A stretch of DNA of 64,000 nt from Ceratothoa steindachneri (GCA_963969495.1 OZ018330.1:67032907-67096906); one strand, 5' to 3'. Counted from the stretch's first letter, positions 1 through 10,800 are shown. Numbers and translations: made by a program. The notes: generated by a model from the sequence alone, not told the origin.

Positions 1-39
1 CAACACTTTTAGAAATCCAAAATCTTTCTGCTAGAGGCC

Positions 40-1448
40 AGTCTCAACCGATTTGTTAAAGTAAATTGACGACAGCCCAAATGTTTTGAAGAAAGAAAAC
101 CTGTTTTTTGTCACTAGGTCCCAAAGATGCTTTATGCAATAATTCTTATTATTTATTTTGGTTTTCTTGGTTGGATCTGAATCTGCTGGATTCTTCGAGG
201 CATCTTTTATTTTTTCCTTTGTCTCGGATGAGAGACCATCAAAACAGGCCAGCGCTTGGAATTCTCCTGAAAGACACCAGAGATGCCTTTGAAATTTATT
301 CTAGGCGGCATTGGCAATCTTCTCATTTGTTCTTTAGTGGCAATGTTCTTTAAGAACCAAAAATTCATTCTTTAGGGCCACTGGCTGCCTTTGGTGCAGA
401 AACCTAGTGTTTTACATAAATTGAAATGGCAAACTTGCATAAATCTTCAAAATATTTTGCTTTCTTTGGTGAAATTTTTAATTGACTCATGGAGTATATA
501 AGTTTTGCCATCCATCTAGCTCTCCTTTATGCTCTAGGTTTTTTTAATTTCGCACCACGCGTTGTTGTTTCTCCTATTATTAATATCGTTAATTTCAAGA
601 GTTCCTTGTAACCGTCTCGAATTTGTCTTTCTTTTATCAGTTCTGTAGAAAATTTCATCATTACTATTTTCTTTTCTTGATGATATTTTTCTATGGTGTC
701 CAATTTGTCTTAGTTTATGTTATTACATGATTTCTTTTCATTTTTCGAATAAAGGAATATCAGGGCCAGAAGAAGCTTGAAGAGCAAGCGCTACCATTGC
801 CTCCAAAACAATTTTAAAGATGTGATGTCAGCATGGGAGCCACAATAAGTCTTCTTTAATATTTGCCCAATTATTGTGCAAGTTTTTTCTTTATGACCTG
901 CATTTGAGTGGGCTGTATCAAAACACATACATAGCTTCCTCTTTATGTGTGATTTCACAGACAAGCATCATTTGATGAAATCCTTCAGCCATACGTTTGC
1001 CAGTGCCTTGAGAAATCTTTGGCACTCCAAGTAGCTGTTCTGTGCCACTGCCTGATATTACAGTTGGCATGGAACACACGAGTTCTTCTTGTGATATGTA
1101 TTCAAGAAATTTTCCATCCCAATCAACGGCTTCTCAGTTGAGAAATGGATTTATCAGTCATCACTGAATGTCGTTCTTGATTTTTGTCGAGTTTAACGGA
1201 TAGTAAGGTAGCTGATACTACAGTCTTCAGAGTACTTCCTTACCCTCGTAATAATAACGAATAATAACGAAGGAGGTTGAGTGGTAACTTAACACGACAA
1301 TATCCAAGGAAGAAAGAATATATTCATTCAATATTTTAGCCTTTATTTTGGAGCACCTTTTGTTGTTGAGGGTTTCGGTTCATGGCAAATATCTTCTACT
1401 TCTGTTTTACTTGAAGCATAGGTGGAACTAATACTACTTGCAAAAACA
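40..1448 (-). pseudogene. hAT-like transposase pseudogene H1, C-terminal half
   Basis: Translation of the minus strand in shifting frames gives a recognisable decayed protein of a multi-copy arthropod family that I relate to hAT transposases. Visible landmarks in order are VDWDGK near 1110-1125 (candidate first Asp), GSGTEQLLGVPKI near 1020-1055, CFDT followed by NAG near 900-935 (candidate second Asp), and a Cys-x-x-His motif near 825-835 where an arginine codon has become TGA (828-830). It ends with HLWCLSGEFQALACF near 250-300. Many stops and frameshifts exclude function. The N-terminal half lies beyond the LINE at 8300-8615 on the same strand, and the two halves join when the LINE and one target duplication are ignored. 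The link to hAT is inferred from the Asp, Asp and CxxH pattern, not from a search. Confidence 0.7.
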
Positions 1449-1461
1449 ACTGTTTCATCGA
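1449..1461. repeat. Target-site duplication, left copy
   Basis: The 13-bp string ACTGTTTCATCGA lies directly against the T-run that is the poly-A tail of the minus-strand LINE. An identical 13-mer lies against the other end of the element at 8300-8312, which defines both borders. Confidence 0.92.
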
Positions 1462-1653
1462 TTTTTTTTTTTTTTTTATTTATTTAAGGGGCTATCTGGC
1501 GACTGCCGACTTAGGCATAAGTCGCCGTAAAAAACAGGCTATTTCTAGGCTACTTTAAAAAAATAAACAGAAAACAATAGAAAGAAATAACAATAACAAT
1601 AACAAAGCAATAACAAAAACAATTACAAAAACAACAACAACCTTAAAATCGGG
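1462..1653 (-). other. LINE 3' UTR and poly-A tail
   Basis: After the RNase H stop the minus strand runs through about 175 nt rich in CAA/AAC-type repeats and ends in 16 A residues at 1477-1462, next to the target duplication. This is the hallmark of target-primed reverse transcription. Confidence 0.85.
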
Positions 1654-2595
1654 TTAAATAAAAGGGAGAAGGCCGGCCTCCCCCCAAAACTCAATAAGTC
1701 CACCAGTCAAAGTACACGCACTCGTCCCGAGCACAAGGGACAGGCGGTAGCGACCCCGCCCATCCCGGTACCGGGACAGGTGTCGTGCGCGAAGATCACC
1801 CAGACTGGGACATTCGACAAGAATGTGCTGAACAGTCTGGATGACGACGCAGTCGTTGAAATAGGGCGCAGGCGAGCGCTCCATCAGATAGCGATGCGTC
1901 ACACGGGTGTGCCCGATTCGGAGATGACAGAAAGCAACCTGAAGCCGCCGCGGCATTGGGAGATAGGTCCATAAGAACAGTCGTGGCGCAATGGCACGCA
2001 CCTTCAAGTTCCCCTCGACCGTCTCCCATCTTCTTTGCCAAGCAGTCCGAAGAGCTGCCCGTATTCCTGCCATGTAGTCAGTGTGAGGAAGAGCGAAACG
2101 CTGGTCCGGTCGCAGAGTCCTCGCGGACTCTTTGGGGCCCTCATCGGCGCGCTCATTCCCCGCAATTCCTACATGTCCAGGAACCCAGCAGAAGATAATC
2201 TCGACATCTGCCCGGCTCGCCAAAACCGTGGCTTCACGGATTTCGCGAACCAGGGGATGCGGAGATTCCAATGCCCCGAGAGCACTCAGGGCGCTTTGTG
2301 AGTCGCTATAGATCACAATCCGGTCTCCGAACCGGGAACGTCGCGTAATCTCCCGTACCGAGTGGTGTATTGCCACCAGCTCGGCCGTGAAGACAGACGC
2401 AGCGCCCGGTAGAGCCCCGCTGACTTCAAACAGAGGGGATACGGCGTGGAAGCCGGCCCCCTCTTGGGACTTGGAGCCATCCGTATACACTGACACGGTA
2501 CCAGCGTGACACGATGTGTGCTCCAAAAAGGTCGAACGCAATACTCCCGGCGCAGTACAAGCTTTGGCAGCAGAGGCGTGGCGACAAATAGCCAA
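1654..2595 (-). CDS. LINE ORF2: RNase H domain and C-terminal zinc-finger-like region
   Basis: A 313-residue open frame carries a type I RNase H that would remove the RNA strand during reverse transcription. The four acidic landmarks are present: TDGS near residue 40, TAEL near 70, SDSQ near 98 and NERAD near 150. After it comes RIGHTRVTHRYLMER, then a Cys/His cluster ending in HILVECPSL, as seen at the C-terminus of this LINE group. It is the longest undamaged stretch of the element and keeps all RNase H catalytic residues. It is one domain of a broken polyprotein and not a separate gene, so the ATG used here is not meaningful. Confidence 0.88.
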   Translation of the reverse strand: MAICRHASAAKACTAPGVLRSTFLEHTSCHAGTVSVYTDGSKSQEGAGFHAVSPLFEVSGALPGAASVFTAELVAIHHSVREITRRSRFGDRIVIYSDSQSALSALGALESPHPLVREIREATVLASRADVEIIFCWVPGHVGIAGNERADEGPKESARTLRPDQRFALPHTDYMAGIRAALRTAWQRRWETVEGNLKVRAIAPRLFLWTYLPMPRRLQVAFCHLRIGHTRVTHRYLMERSPAPYFNDCVVIQTVQHILVECPSLGDLRARHLSRYRDGRGRYRLSLVLGTSACTLTGGLIEFWGEAGLLPFI

Positions 2596-2720
2596 ATGTG
2601 GTACCCTCCAGGGTGGCGTCCTGGGCAGAACTAGAGCGCCACCGGCCCGAGAGCTATATCTACCTCTCGAAGGAGTTTCCTGGCCCTAAACCCAAAGGGC
2701 TTAGGGTATGACTGGCGTCT

Positions 2721-4544
2721 CTAGGCGGCATAGGCACCATCGAGATCAGCTGCGGATGCAGTGAGAGCTGTTTGCGACTGAGGGAGGCGGCGGGCTCGCG
2801 TGTACAGGCGAGTGATGCACTGCACGCGGCGCAGAGCGAGTGGCATCTCCCCAGCATCGACCAACAGGCTCTCAATGGGGGAAGTGCGGAAGGCACCGGT
2901 CGCAAGGCGAAGGCCGGTGTGGTGGATCGAATCCACCTTCCGCAATAAACGCTCGGCTGTGGATGCATAAAACTCGCATCCGTAGTCGAGCTTCGAGCGA
3001 ACAAAGGATCGATAAAAAAGTAAGGCAGTAGCCCTATCAGCACCCCAAGCGCTGAACGTCACGGAACGGAGAATGTCCATGGCGCGGGTACAAGAGACCC
3101 TAAGGCTGCGAATATGAGCCTCCCAGGTGAGGCGTCGGTCGAATACAAGACCAAGGAAACCGTGCGACTCAACCACATCCAGGCACACCTGGATGGCGGC
3201 AGAAGTGCACCACCTTAGTCTTGGCCAAAGAAAACCGAAACCTGTGCGCTTCGGCATAGCGAGAGACGCGGTTCAATGCCTGTTGGAGTCGACGCTCCAG
3301 AGTTGGCATCTGGGCCGCGCCAAAAGAGATCGAAAGGTCGTCCACGTAGAGCGTAGCAAAAACATCTTCCGGCAGCACCGAGGTGATGCCGTTGATGCTC
3401 AGGGCAAAGAGTGTGACACTGAGGACACTTCCCTGCGGGAAACCCTCTTACTGCTCCTTTGGGCCGGAGAGGGCTCCCCCCACCCGTACGCGGAATCGAC
3501 GATCTCGCAAAAATTCAGATATAAAGATTGGGAGGCGTCCCCTCGCCTCCATCGTGTGGAGAGTCTCCATGATACCGTATCGCCATGCGGTATCATAGGC
3601 CTTCTCCAGATCAAAAAACACCGTGGCGTAGTGCTGTCTACGAAGGAAAGCCTCGCAGACGGCATTTTCCAGTCGGGGCAGAGCATCCGACGTGGAGTGG
3701 AACTTACGGAAGCCGCACTGTGCAGAAGACAGATGGCCTCCGCTGTCCAGGAAATAGGCAAATCTAACATTTACCAATTTCTCCATCAACTTGCACACGC
3801 AAGAGGTTAGAGAGATTGAACGGAAACCGGTCGGAGTAGAGTGATCTCTTCCCGGCTTGCGAAAGGCGAGCACAGTAGCGATTCGCCAGGAGTCTGGGAG
3901 AAGACCCTCCACCCAGATCCTGTTGAACAAATCTAACAGAAAGGCCATTCCTCGCTCACCCAGGTGTCGAAGCATGGCGTACGGGACATCGTCCGGACCA
4001 TGGGCGGTGTCCGCGCACGAAGCGAGAGCGGAACGCAACTCATTCACAGTAAACTTGTTGTTGAAGGGTTCTCCGCCTCTGGAGGTAAAGTCCAGCCGGC
4101 GGCCTTCCGCGACATCACGACGTGCATTGAATGCTGGCGGAGCAGCATCACGGCTAGAGGATGCGGGAAAAGCGGTTGCTAAGGATACCGCCACGGACGC
4201 GGGGTCCGAGATTGCGGTCCCATTCTCCTGGAGAACAGAAGGGGGTCCGGCGAGAACTTGCCCCGAATCCTTTTGACTCGCTTCCACACCTCAGCTAAAG
4301 GGGTCTTCCCGTTAAGTGAAGACACGTATGCCCGCCAAGAAGAGCGGCGGGCGTGCTTCGAAACATACCGGAACCTAGCCCAAGCCCAACGAAATTTAGC
4401 GACAGTGAAATCGTTCGGGCGGCGCTTATAGCGCATGTAGGCATAACGCTTCTGTTTGAGGGCCGTCTCACACTCGGCCGACCACCATGGGAGTGGTCGG
4501 TGTGCAAAACGGCCACACGTCCTAGGAATAGTAGTCAGGCCCAC
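2721..4544 (-). pseudogene. LINE ORF2: linker and reverse transcriptase, broken
   Basis: Three frames must be combined. The linker (4544-4179) contains PWWSAECE and a basic stretch. The RT fingers and palm (4287-3169) contain GPDDVPYAMLRHL, a FRSISLTSC box, and FFDLEKAYDTAWRYG with the first catalytic Asp. The catalytic YVDD lies near 3345. The same frame has one TAA at 3448-3450, immediately before EGFPQGSVLS. The thumb continues in another frame (3257-2721) from FLGLVFDRRLTW. A frameshift with probable loss of several residues lies near 3190-3250. The catalytic aspartates survive but the chain cannot be made intact. Confidence 0.88.
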
Positions 4545-4578
4545 GGCGATGAGGTTGCCGGAGAAGAACTCAACGGCC

Positions 4579-5592
4579 TCATCTACCGACCTCGACTGAG
4601 ATAGAGAATTCAGTCATTTCCTGAAATGCAGGCCACCGCGCCCGCGCTAAGCACCACCGATGTGGTCTCTCAGGCGGCAGTTGCCCTGAAAATGATATTT
4701 GAATGGGAAAGTGATCACTACCATGGAGGTCATCGACCACCCCCCACTCAAAATCAGGCTGTGCATCCGAAGAGCACAAAGATAGGTCAAGGCAAGAAAA
4801 TGAAGCGGTTCTCGGACAGTGATGCGTAAACTCATCCACGTTTAGGACACCCATCTCAAGCTCTTCGATCAGATCGGCAAGGACTTGTCCCCTGGGATTT
4901 ATGTAGTAGTCTCCCCAGAGAGGATGCCTGCCGTTCAGATCTCCAAGCAAGAGATAGGGCCTCGGCAACCGTGCCATGACGCGGCGGAAGTCCCCCGCGT
5001 CGAAGTCAACTGATGGTGGAATGTACGCAGAAATGATAGTATACCTCCTATCCAGGTGCAGCTGCACAGCCACTGCCTGAAAGGAGGTATCTAAAGAGAA
5101 AGGAAGAACGGAGACATCATGCCGGGTGTAAACCGCGCATCCCCCAGCCCGGCCATCCCCCGGTGGTGGGGTTGCAAGACCCTTATACGCCGGGAGGGCA
5201 GGCAGCGGGCACGCGCTTAGCATGGTCTCCTGCAAAAAAATAGCTAACGGAAAACGGGACGAGACGAGCCTCCGCAGCTCCTCCCAGTTGGCCCGGAGTC
5301 CACGGCAATTCCATTGAAGGAATATGCCCTCCAGGCCTAGCTCGAAGGAGACGTGGGGGCTCTCCTCGAATTGAAGACCCTCACGGGAATGGCCGTACGC
5401 TTCCCGGGGGCAGAACCCCGGGCGCTGTTGGCCGGACAAAGCGCTTAAGGCGCTGTCGCCTTCGAAGATTTTTGGGGTAGGTTGGGCTCGCCATGCGAGT
5501 CTTTTCCTCCCTCCGCCTCGAAACCTTAGGCGAGCGTTGCGGCTTGGGAGACGGGGGGCCCTCTTTTCGAGGAACCACCGTCTCCGAGCCAC
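4579..5592 (-). CDS. LINE ORF2: EEP endonuclease domain
   Basis: This 337-residue frame holds the apurinic-endonuclease-like domain that nicks the target DNA to prime reverse transcription. Motifs in order are LQWNCRG (Asn), LQET (Glu), the core strand TIISAYIPPS, GDLNGRHPLWG (Asp/Asn) and GSDHFPI (Ser-Asp-His). All look intact. The first 60 or so residues are unlikely to be translated, because that DNA overlaps the ORF1 tail; a start near 5400 is more plausible. A frameshift near 4585-4600 separates the domain from the RT linker, which continues in another frame with VDEAVEFFSGNL. Confidence 0.85.
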   Translation of the reverse strand: MARRRWFLEKRAPRLPSRNARLRFRGGGRKRLAWRAQPTPKIFEGDSALSALSGQQRPGFCPREAYGHSREGLQFEESPHVSFELGLEGIFLQWNCRGLRANWEELRRLVSSRFPLAIFLQETMLSACPLPALPAYKGLATPPPGDGRAGGCAVYTRHDVSVLPFSLDTSFQAVAVQLHLDRRYTIISAYIPPSVDFDAGDFRRVMARLPRPYLLLGDLNGRHPLWGDYYINPRGQVLADLIEELEMGVLNVDEFTHHCPRTASFSCLDLSLCSSDAQPDFEWGVVDDLHGSDHFPIQISFSGQLPPERPHRWCLARARWPAFQEMTEFSISVEVGR

Positions 5593-7824
5593 TCGCTCCC
5601 CTTCGGGGCGTGGGCGAAGGGGCAGAAGCTCCTTTGTTGCTGTCCTCCTTTCGGGGAACAGCTTTAGGAACCCCGGAAGATGGCCTAGCGACCATCTTCA
5701 GGGGTCTTGCCTCCTGTGAGTCTAACGACTCTGTGGAGGCGCGTGGCCGTTTCGCCTTACGGGAAACGGTCACGCTGGGGGGAAGAGGGGGGAGCCCTGG
5801 TTTTAGCCGGGGCTGAGTGTGAACCCTTTTTGCCGCCAGCTCTACCAGGGGAGCGCCCGGGTGTAGTAGAGCCCGCAGAAAGGCTCCGAATGGGCGCGGA
5901 AACAACCGTGCTCGTTGGCCTGGATGGGCCAGGAGCAGAGGGTGCTTTTCTAACTATTGTGGCATATGACGTCCCAGGCAGAGCCGGGCGCGCCAGGACC
6001 AAGTCCTTAGCCTCGCGGAATGAGAGTCTATCCTGGGCCTGAACGGCCAGGATTTCTTTCTCAAGGAGATATGCACCACATTGCTTCGAAGAAGCAGGGT
6101 GCGGCTCTCCGCAATTGACACACTTGGCCACACACGATTTGGACTTATCGTGTGCGACCTTGGAGCAATTTACACAGACTTCGAGTGACCCCGATTTTGC
6201 ACGTCTACATGATCGATTCGTGTGGCCGAAGCGGTGACAGTAATAGCACCGCCGCGGCAGTGGCACGAATGCCTTCACGCGGTAGCGGTACCAACCGGCA
6301 CGCACCGACTCAGGGAGCTTGTCACAGTCGAACGTGACGAAGAGTGTAGGGGTGGGTCTCGAGGCCCCTCCCTGTTTTCTCATCATACGTTCGACCTTGA
6401 CCGCCCCATGGTCGGCCAGCTCTAGGGTGATGTCCTCTATGGAGTAGTCAACGAGTTCCCTCGCATAAACTACTCCTTTCACAAATTTCATGGTAGAGTG
6501 CGGCGTCACACTCACCGGGGTGCCATGAAGTGTCCGAAGAGCACTTATCTTAGCCACCTTGGCTGGATTCGCCGCATTCGCCAGAAGGCTCCCGTTCGAG
6601 AAACGGGTTACCTTCGGCTCTCTACCAATTGCACTAGCTTATCTTCTCCTCTGATGGATCATGTTGCCCTTGAACAACATGGTGCCATCAGTGGAGCGAA
6701 TAACGAGGAAGCGCTTGAAGCCAGCGGGCTCGTAAACGCCAGGTTACCTCTGAATCAGCGGCCCCGATGTCATTGAGGTTCCACCCAGTGCACTCTTGAT
6801 CTTAGTCAGGGGCTCCGCACACGGGGGGGTAGAGGGGCCGGATGTGCCGATCTTGGCTTGTTCACCTACCAAAGTGGCAGCAGACCCATCCGTCCTCGCA
6901 GCCCCCGCGGATGGAGAGGAGCCTCGAGTCTTCTTTGCCTTTCTTGTCTTTTTATTTTTATTTTTAGGAGAGGAGGGCAGGGAATAAACCCACTTCTCAC
7001 CCCCACCGGCAGAAGCCCCCATGCCAGATGGACCGGCCTCAGCCAGGTATCTCTCCGAAATGGAGAAGGTCCTGGTAGTCATAGGGGCACCTGTCGGAGG
7101 AAATCCCTCCCCTCCTTGTACTGCCTCGGAGCCCTCAGCCGTTTGAGGAGGACCTTGCATAGGGGCGGATTCGGGTTCGGTGCTTGGCGCCGAGCCCGGA
7201 TTCCCCCATCTGAGGCTGGGTCTCCTCAAGGACCATGTCTATCACAGGAGGGGCCTCCAGTTGGCCATCTCCTCCCAGAACATCGCAGGTCCCCTTGGCA
7301 GTGTCGCCAGTCTTGTGTGGGGAGGCACAGGCCTTGACCTCAGCAAGGTTTAAAATTCTTGCCAGCAGGTCTTTTGAGGAAAGCGACCGAAGGGGCCTGG
7401 CTTCCCTCTCCCCCCTAAGGGGGTTTGCCCTACCGAGCCGCTTGCACGAGGGGCGGTCGGCAATGGGCTGCCTGCTGGCTTTCTTGGCAGTCCCCTTAGA
7501 AAGCAAAGGAGGGACTGCCGCTGGAGATAGGGAGGTGCCCGAAAGCACCTCCAGAGAAGGGGGTGAGGGGGAGTCCCCTACACCCGTAGGCGTAGGAGAG
7601 GAGTAAGCCTCCTCTCCGGTTAAAGAATTATGGAGGGTCCCTTGCGCAAGCACAAGGGGGGGGACCTCCATTTTCTCAGGGGAGCTGCCCGAGGGCGGCT
7701 CCGTTGATTTTCTTGGGGAAGTTGGGGGTTGGGTTTTTTTGTTTTTTTTTGTCATACATGGGCATGGTGACCCTCTTTTTAATACGGGACGCAATAGCTC
7801 ATCACCTCTCGCAGTTGCCCGCAC
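5381..7824 (-). pseudogene. LINE ORF1 (Gag-like, CCHC zinc knuckles), broken
   Basis: ORF1 encodes the RNA-binding Gag-like protein of the element. A low-complexity Ser/Pro/Lys-rich N-terminus opens at 7824, or more plausibly at the ATG at 7755 (MTKKNKK). Near 7140-7229 the frame changes. The conserved central part then reads FKRFLVIRSTDGTMLFKGN and is interrupted in frame by TAA at 6744-6746 and 6639-6641. Three zinc knuckles follow, spaced C-x2-C-x4-H-x4-C, C-x2-C-x4-H-x5-C and C-x2-C-x3-H-x6-C, between about 6270 and 6090. A basic, proline-rich tail continues after another frame change near 5760-5800 down to 5381. Knuckle spacing and the central fold are typical of Jockey/R1-type Gag proteins. 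Confidence 0.82.
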
Positions 7825-8299
7825 TGCGAGAGGTGCTTACAAGCCCGGCAGAGCCAGGCGCCGCCATTCGGGACCACCCCTCCAGCCTGGTGGCCTGGCA
7901 GTCCTTCGGCATGGCGGCTCCACCTTGAACATGGCGTAAAAAATATAGGTTGTGAAGAGGAGAGGAAAAGGGATGTGAGGAAGATATTGGTGGGGATGAA
8001 GCAAGTTGTTAAAAAACCCCCATCCCGAACCGGAGCTGAGGGGTTAGGGAACAATGTCCCCTCCCCCCCCCCCAGCCCCGATCCGGGGTGGTTGGCTTGA
8101 GAAGAAGGTCAGCATTCTACCCTGTGAAATTAGAGGCTGACCAGAGAAAGTTGTGGGAGAGGTTGTATGAAAAGCGACGAGGTAGGGGAGAAACCGAGCT
8201 ATCTGAAGGAAGGAAGAGAGGCTAAGCTGGGGCCGGACGGAGCGCTGGATCCCGTCAGCACGGCGGCCAGGATGGCAAATCGCCGCGCCCCTTACGGGG
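7825..8299 (-). other. LINE 5' leader
   Basis: This is the sequence between the target duplication and the first ORF1 start. The first transcribed bases read CCCCGTAAGGGGCGCGGCGA. It is GC-rich with a C-run at 8066-8075. Internal promoters of this group lie in this region, but I recognise no specific promoter element. Confidence 0.6.
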
Positions 8300-8312
8300 A
8301 CTGTTTCATCGA
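8300..8312. repeat. Target-site duplication, right copy
   Basis: Identical to 1449-1461. It overlaps a 17-bp palindrome at 8303-8319 (GTTTCAT CGA ATGAAAC), so the LINE inserted close to the centre of a short inverted repeat. Confidence 0.92.
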
Positions 8313-8615
8313 ATGAAACTGATTCTCGTCCGTTTTTTAGCTCCTTTTTCTCTTGCTACAGTTGTACTTCAAGTTCACGCTGTTGTTTCTTCTTCTCTAT
8401 TTCAATCATTATACCTTTCCTTTAAGTTCTCTGTAGACGAAGAAACTTTTTATCTTCTTCATTGTCATTATTTCATTATCATTTACGCAGGGCAATGTCA
8501 AATAGCTCATCTAGACTTTCCTTCCATTTATTTTCTTGCATTCAAGGATTTTTTTGTCTTTGCTCTTCTAAGTTGTTTCCGTCATCAAGTTTTTACTGAA
8601 TTACATTTATGAGTT
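8300..8615 (-). pseudogene. hAT-like transposase pseudogene H1, N-terminal part
   Basis: On the minus strand this contains KWKESLDELFDIAL near 8490-8530, then EDKKFLRLQRELKGK, a Glu/Lys-rich segment and NGRESVSFDET running into the insertion point at 8312. The reading continues on the far side of the LINE at 1448 as VVFASSISS. That continuity independently supports the LINE borders. Stops and frameshifts are frequent. Upstream of 8615 the similarity fades. Confidence 0.68.
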
Positions 8616-9439
8616 GTTAGTATCCCACCTTTTGGCTAGACATCTAATGCATCACTGATAGTTACGTTTAAAGCTTCTTTCTCTTGTTTAACACTTTTAT
8701 GATTGATCAGTAAAGAGATACCTTCTTTCTTTGATGGTAATTTGCTATGGCTCATGTGTTGACCAGGGGTTGACCAATCAACAAAAACTTCAGTTGAACC
8801 TCTGATTATCATAGTGAATCCAGTTGAAATTCTTGTAAATGAGTAAATCAGGAACAGCATCGCTCAACCTCTTTATTCGACTGCAAGCATCGCATTAAAT
8901 CATGTCACGTGCGCCTTTGGACCTGCCTCAAAATCTTGCAACAATAGTTCAGCCGTTTTTTCTTTAGTCAAAGGGAATTTAAATTTATATTATATAATCT
9001 ATTTGGATTGAAAATGTCTGTAACACTTAAAATATTACTCAGAAATATACCTGTAATGCAAGAACAATATAATCAATGAGTAACTAAATATTAGAGAAAC
9101 ATTGAAAGTTCACTTCGAGTTTCAATAAATTTAAAATATTCAAGTGCCGGGCGATACCTTTAAACATTATTTATTGACTCAAAACTTTTTTAATAATGTT
9201 TTACATGAAAATGAATCAATTATCCTGATAAATTTTTGGTGGCGGTATTTTTGCGTGAGAGTAGAGGGGAGGCATTTTAACGATTTAGAAGTCTCAATAA
9301 CTAAACAGTACCAGAGCAGTAATCCGTGATATTTTATCTATTTCCCTGCTAATTTAGACATAAAAAACAACGTATTTTTTAGTCGTAAGCGACTCTACAT
9401 CTCACTTTGTCAGTCGCTCGGTCGGTCTCCGTTTTTGCT
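8616..9439. other. AT-rich DNA, no gene recognised
   Basis: An open frame of 74 codons on the minus strand (8636-8860) has no recognisable motif. From about 9400 there is a CAGTCGCTCGGTCGGTCTCC stretch leading into the tandem repeat that follows. Confidence 0.5.
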
Positions 9440-9825
9440 GTTGCTTTTGTGATAACTTTGTAACTATTCGGCCGATTCTAACGAAATTTGAAATCCTTAT
9501 GTTGTTTTACATTCTCTTTCAATTGATATAATTTCCAAAGTCCTCACAAGGTTAGCCAGGAAATTATATTTTTTGGGCCATAACCATAAATATTCGGCGC
9601 ATTCTAATGAAATTTTAAACCCTTATATTGTTTGACATTAGTTTTTGAATAATATAATTGCCAAAGTTCTCCCAAGGTTAGCCCTAGAATTACTTTTTTT
9701 TGGCAATAACATCATAAATATTCGGCCGATTCTAACGGAATTTGAAAACTTTATATTGTTTTACATTCTCTTTCGAATGATATAATTGCCAAGGTACTGC
9801 TAAGGTTAGTCTAGGAATTTTTGAA
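9440..9825 (+). repeat. Tandem repeat, about 127-bp unit, three copies
   Basis: The core ATTCGGCCGATTCTAACG (allowing changes) recurs at 9466, 9592 and 9720, giving spacings of 126 and 128 bp. Each copy continues with an AAATTTGAAA-like stretch, ATATTGTTTTACATT, an ATATAATTGCCAAAG-like block, an AAGGTTAG block and a T-run. Copies differ by scattered substitutions and small indels. No protein is evident. Confidence 0.85.
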
Positions 9826-10319
9826 AGTTTTGAAGGTAGTTGGTTCATAAATCAGAATAAGTGAGAGCACGCGACATTTTTGTCATTAGAACTTGTTTAT
9901 TTTAAAGTAAATCTCGTGAAATCTTATCAGCATATAACTCTTCTCCCATAATTAATGGAAACCCTGCTTATATATTCTTTGTCTCGCTTAAAATGTCATC
10001 AGGTCTAAGAATATCAGCGCAAACTTTCCGAGATTTCATCTATTAAGTGTCATGTAGTCTCAACTGCGTCTTCCTATTTTAGGCCAGAAGTTGACTGCAA
10101 ATTTGAGCCCCAAGGACTAGATCTACCACCTATGAATACAATTCGAGTGACTACTGGAGGTTTAACCCAGGATTAATCCGGAAAATGTAACTTAGATGCC
10201 TCGTAGTTTACCTCTATGGGGCACCAGGATAATACAGAGATTGAGATTGTATTTCACGCATCCACAAGAAAATTGAAGCAATTATTTAATTAGAACAGCC
10301 AAGTTTCTTCACTTAATTA
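9826..10319. other. AT-rich DNA, no gene recognised
   Basis: No sustained reading frame or repeat. It might be the unrecognisable upstream part of the Gypsy relic that begins at 10320. Confidence 0.4.
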
Positions 10320-10800
10320 CGAGAATTCCTTGGGATTAAACAATTTATCGCCGTTCTAACCGACATCCTGCGCATCTTGTAGGGGCTGAACAGAGTGGGA
10401 ACCGGAAAGAAGAATTTTCATCTTACGTGGACGGATGATGCATTCAAGGCATGTATTACAGATGTAAAAATAAATTGGCTACCCACACACAGATAGCGCA
10501 TTTAGTCTGTTCTCCTGAACTTTATCAATAAAAGCAAGAGCATGCCTAGAATCATGTTGCATTCTTTTTGAAACTTTTAAAGCATGTTAAAAATCCTTAT
10601 AATAAGTTCAAGCGAGAACTTCTGGATGCATTCGCCTATTTGAACATTTGTCATCATTTGAAAGACAAAATTCACCATCTTTACAAACCTTCAAGACTTT
10701 CTTTTACTTACCTGATCACGTCCGATGCCATTCTTGAGAACTATGTTGTCAGCTGGATACTTTCTCGCAATTGGCATACGAGAATTTCTCTAAAACGATT
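10320..10800 (+). pseudogene. Gypsy-type RT thumb/RNase H relic
   Basis: The plus strand reads FLGIKQFIAVLTDIL, which occupies the place of the conserved FLG-x-x-x-F-Y-R-R-F block that ends Gypsy reverse transcriptases. Then come LNRVGTGKKNFHLTWTDDAF, matching the start of the RNase H segment, and after a frame change YNKFKRELLDAF, matching the second RNase H block. Stops intervene and no neighbouring Gypsy domains are readable. It is an old fragment. Confidence 0.6.

Larger units (their letters stand above)
1462..8299 (-). mobile_element. Non-LTR retrotransposon (LINE), RNase H-bearing, I/R1/LOA-like, 6.84 kb
   Basis: This is a complete-length but mutated LINE on the minus strand. Reading from 8299 downward it has a roughly 0.5-kb 5' leader, ORF1 with three CCHC zinc knuckles, ORF2 with apurinic-type endonuclease, reverse transcriptase and RNase H, a short 3' UTR and a 16-nt poly-A tail (T-run 1462-1477). 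A 13-bp target duplication flanks it. The order ORF1-EN-RT-RNaseH is the architecture of the I, R1 and LOA groups of the Jockey superfamily. It is much more GC-rich than the surrounding AT-rich DNA. The reading frames are broken by at least three in-frame stops (two in ORF1, one in RT) and several frameshifts, so it should be immobile on its own. Confidence 0.93.

Noticed and set aside
2035..4604. Long plus-strand open frames over the LINE (for example 3127-3810)
   Set aside because: They are antisense shadows of the minus-strand RT and RNase H, which carry clear catalytic motifs.
5493..7337. Plus-strand Gly/Arg/Ser-rich open frames
   Set aside because: They are complements of the GC-rich ORF1 of the LINE, with no motif of their own.
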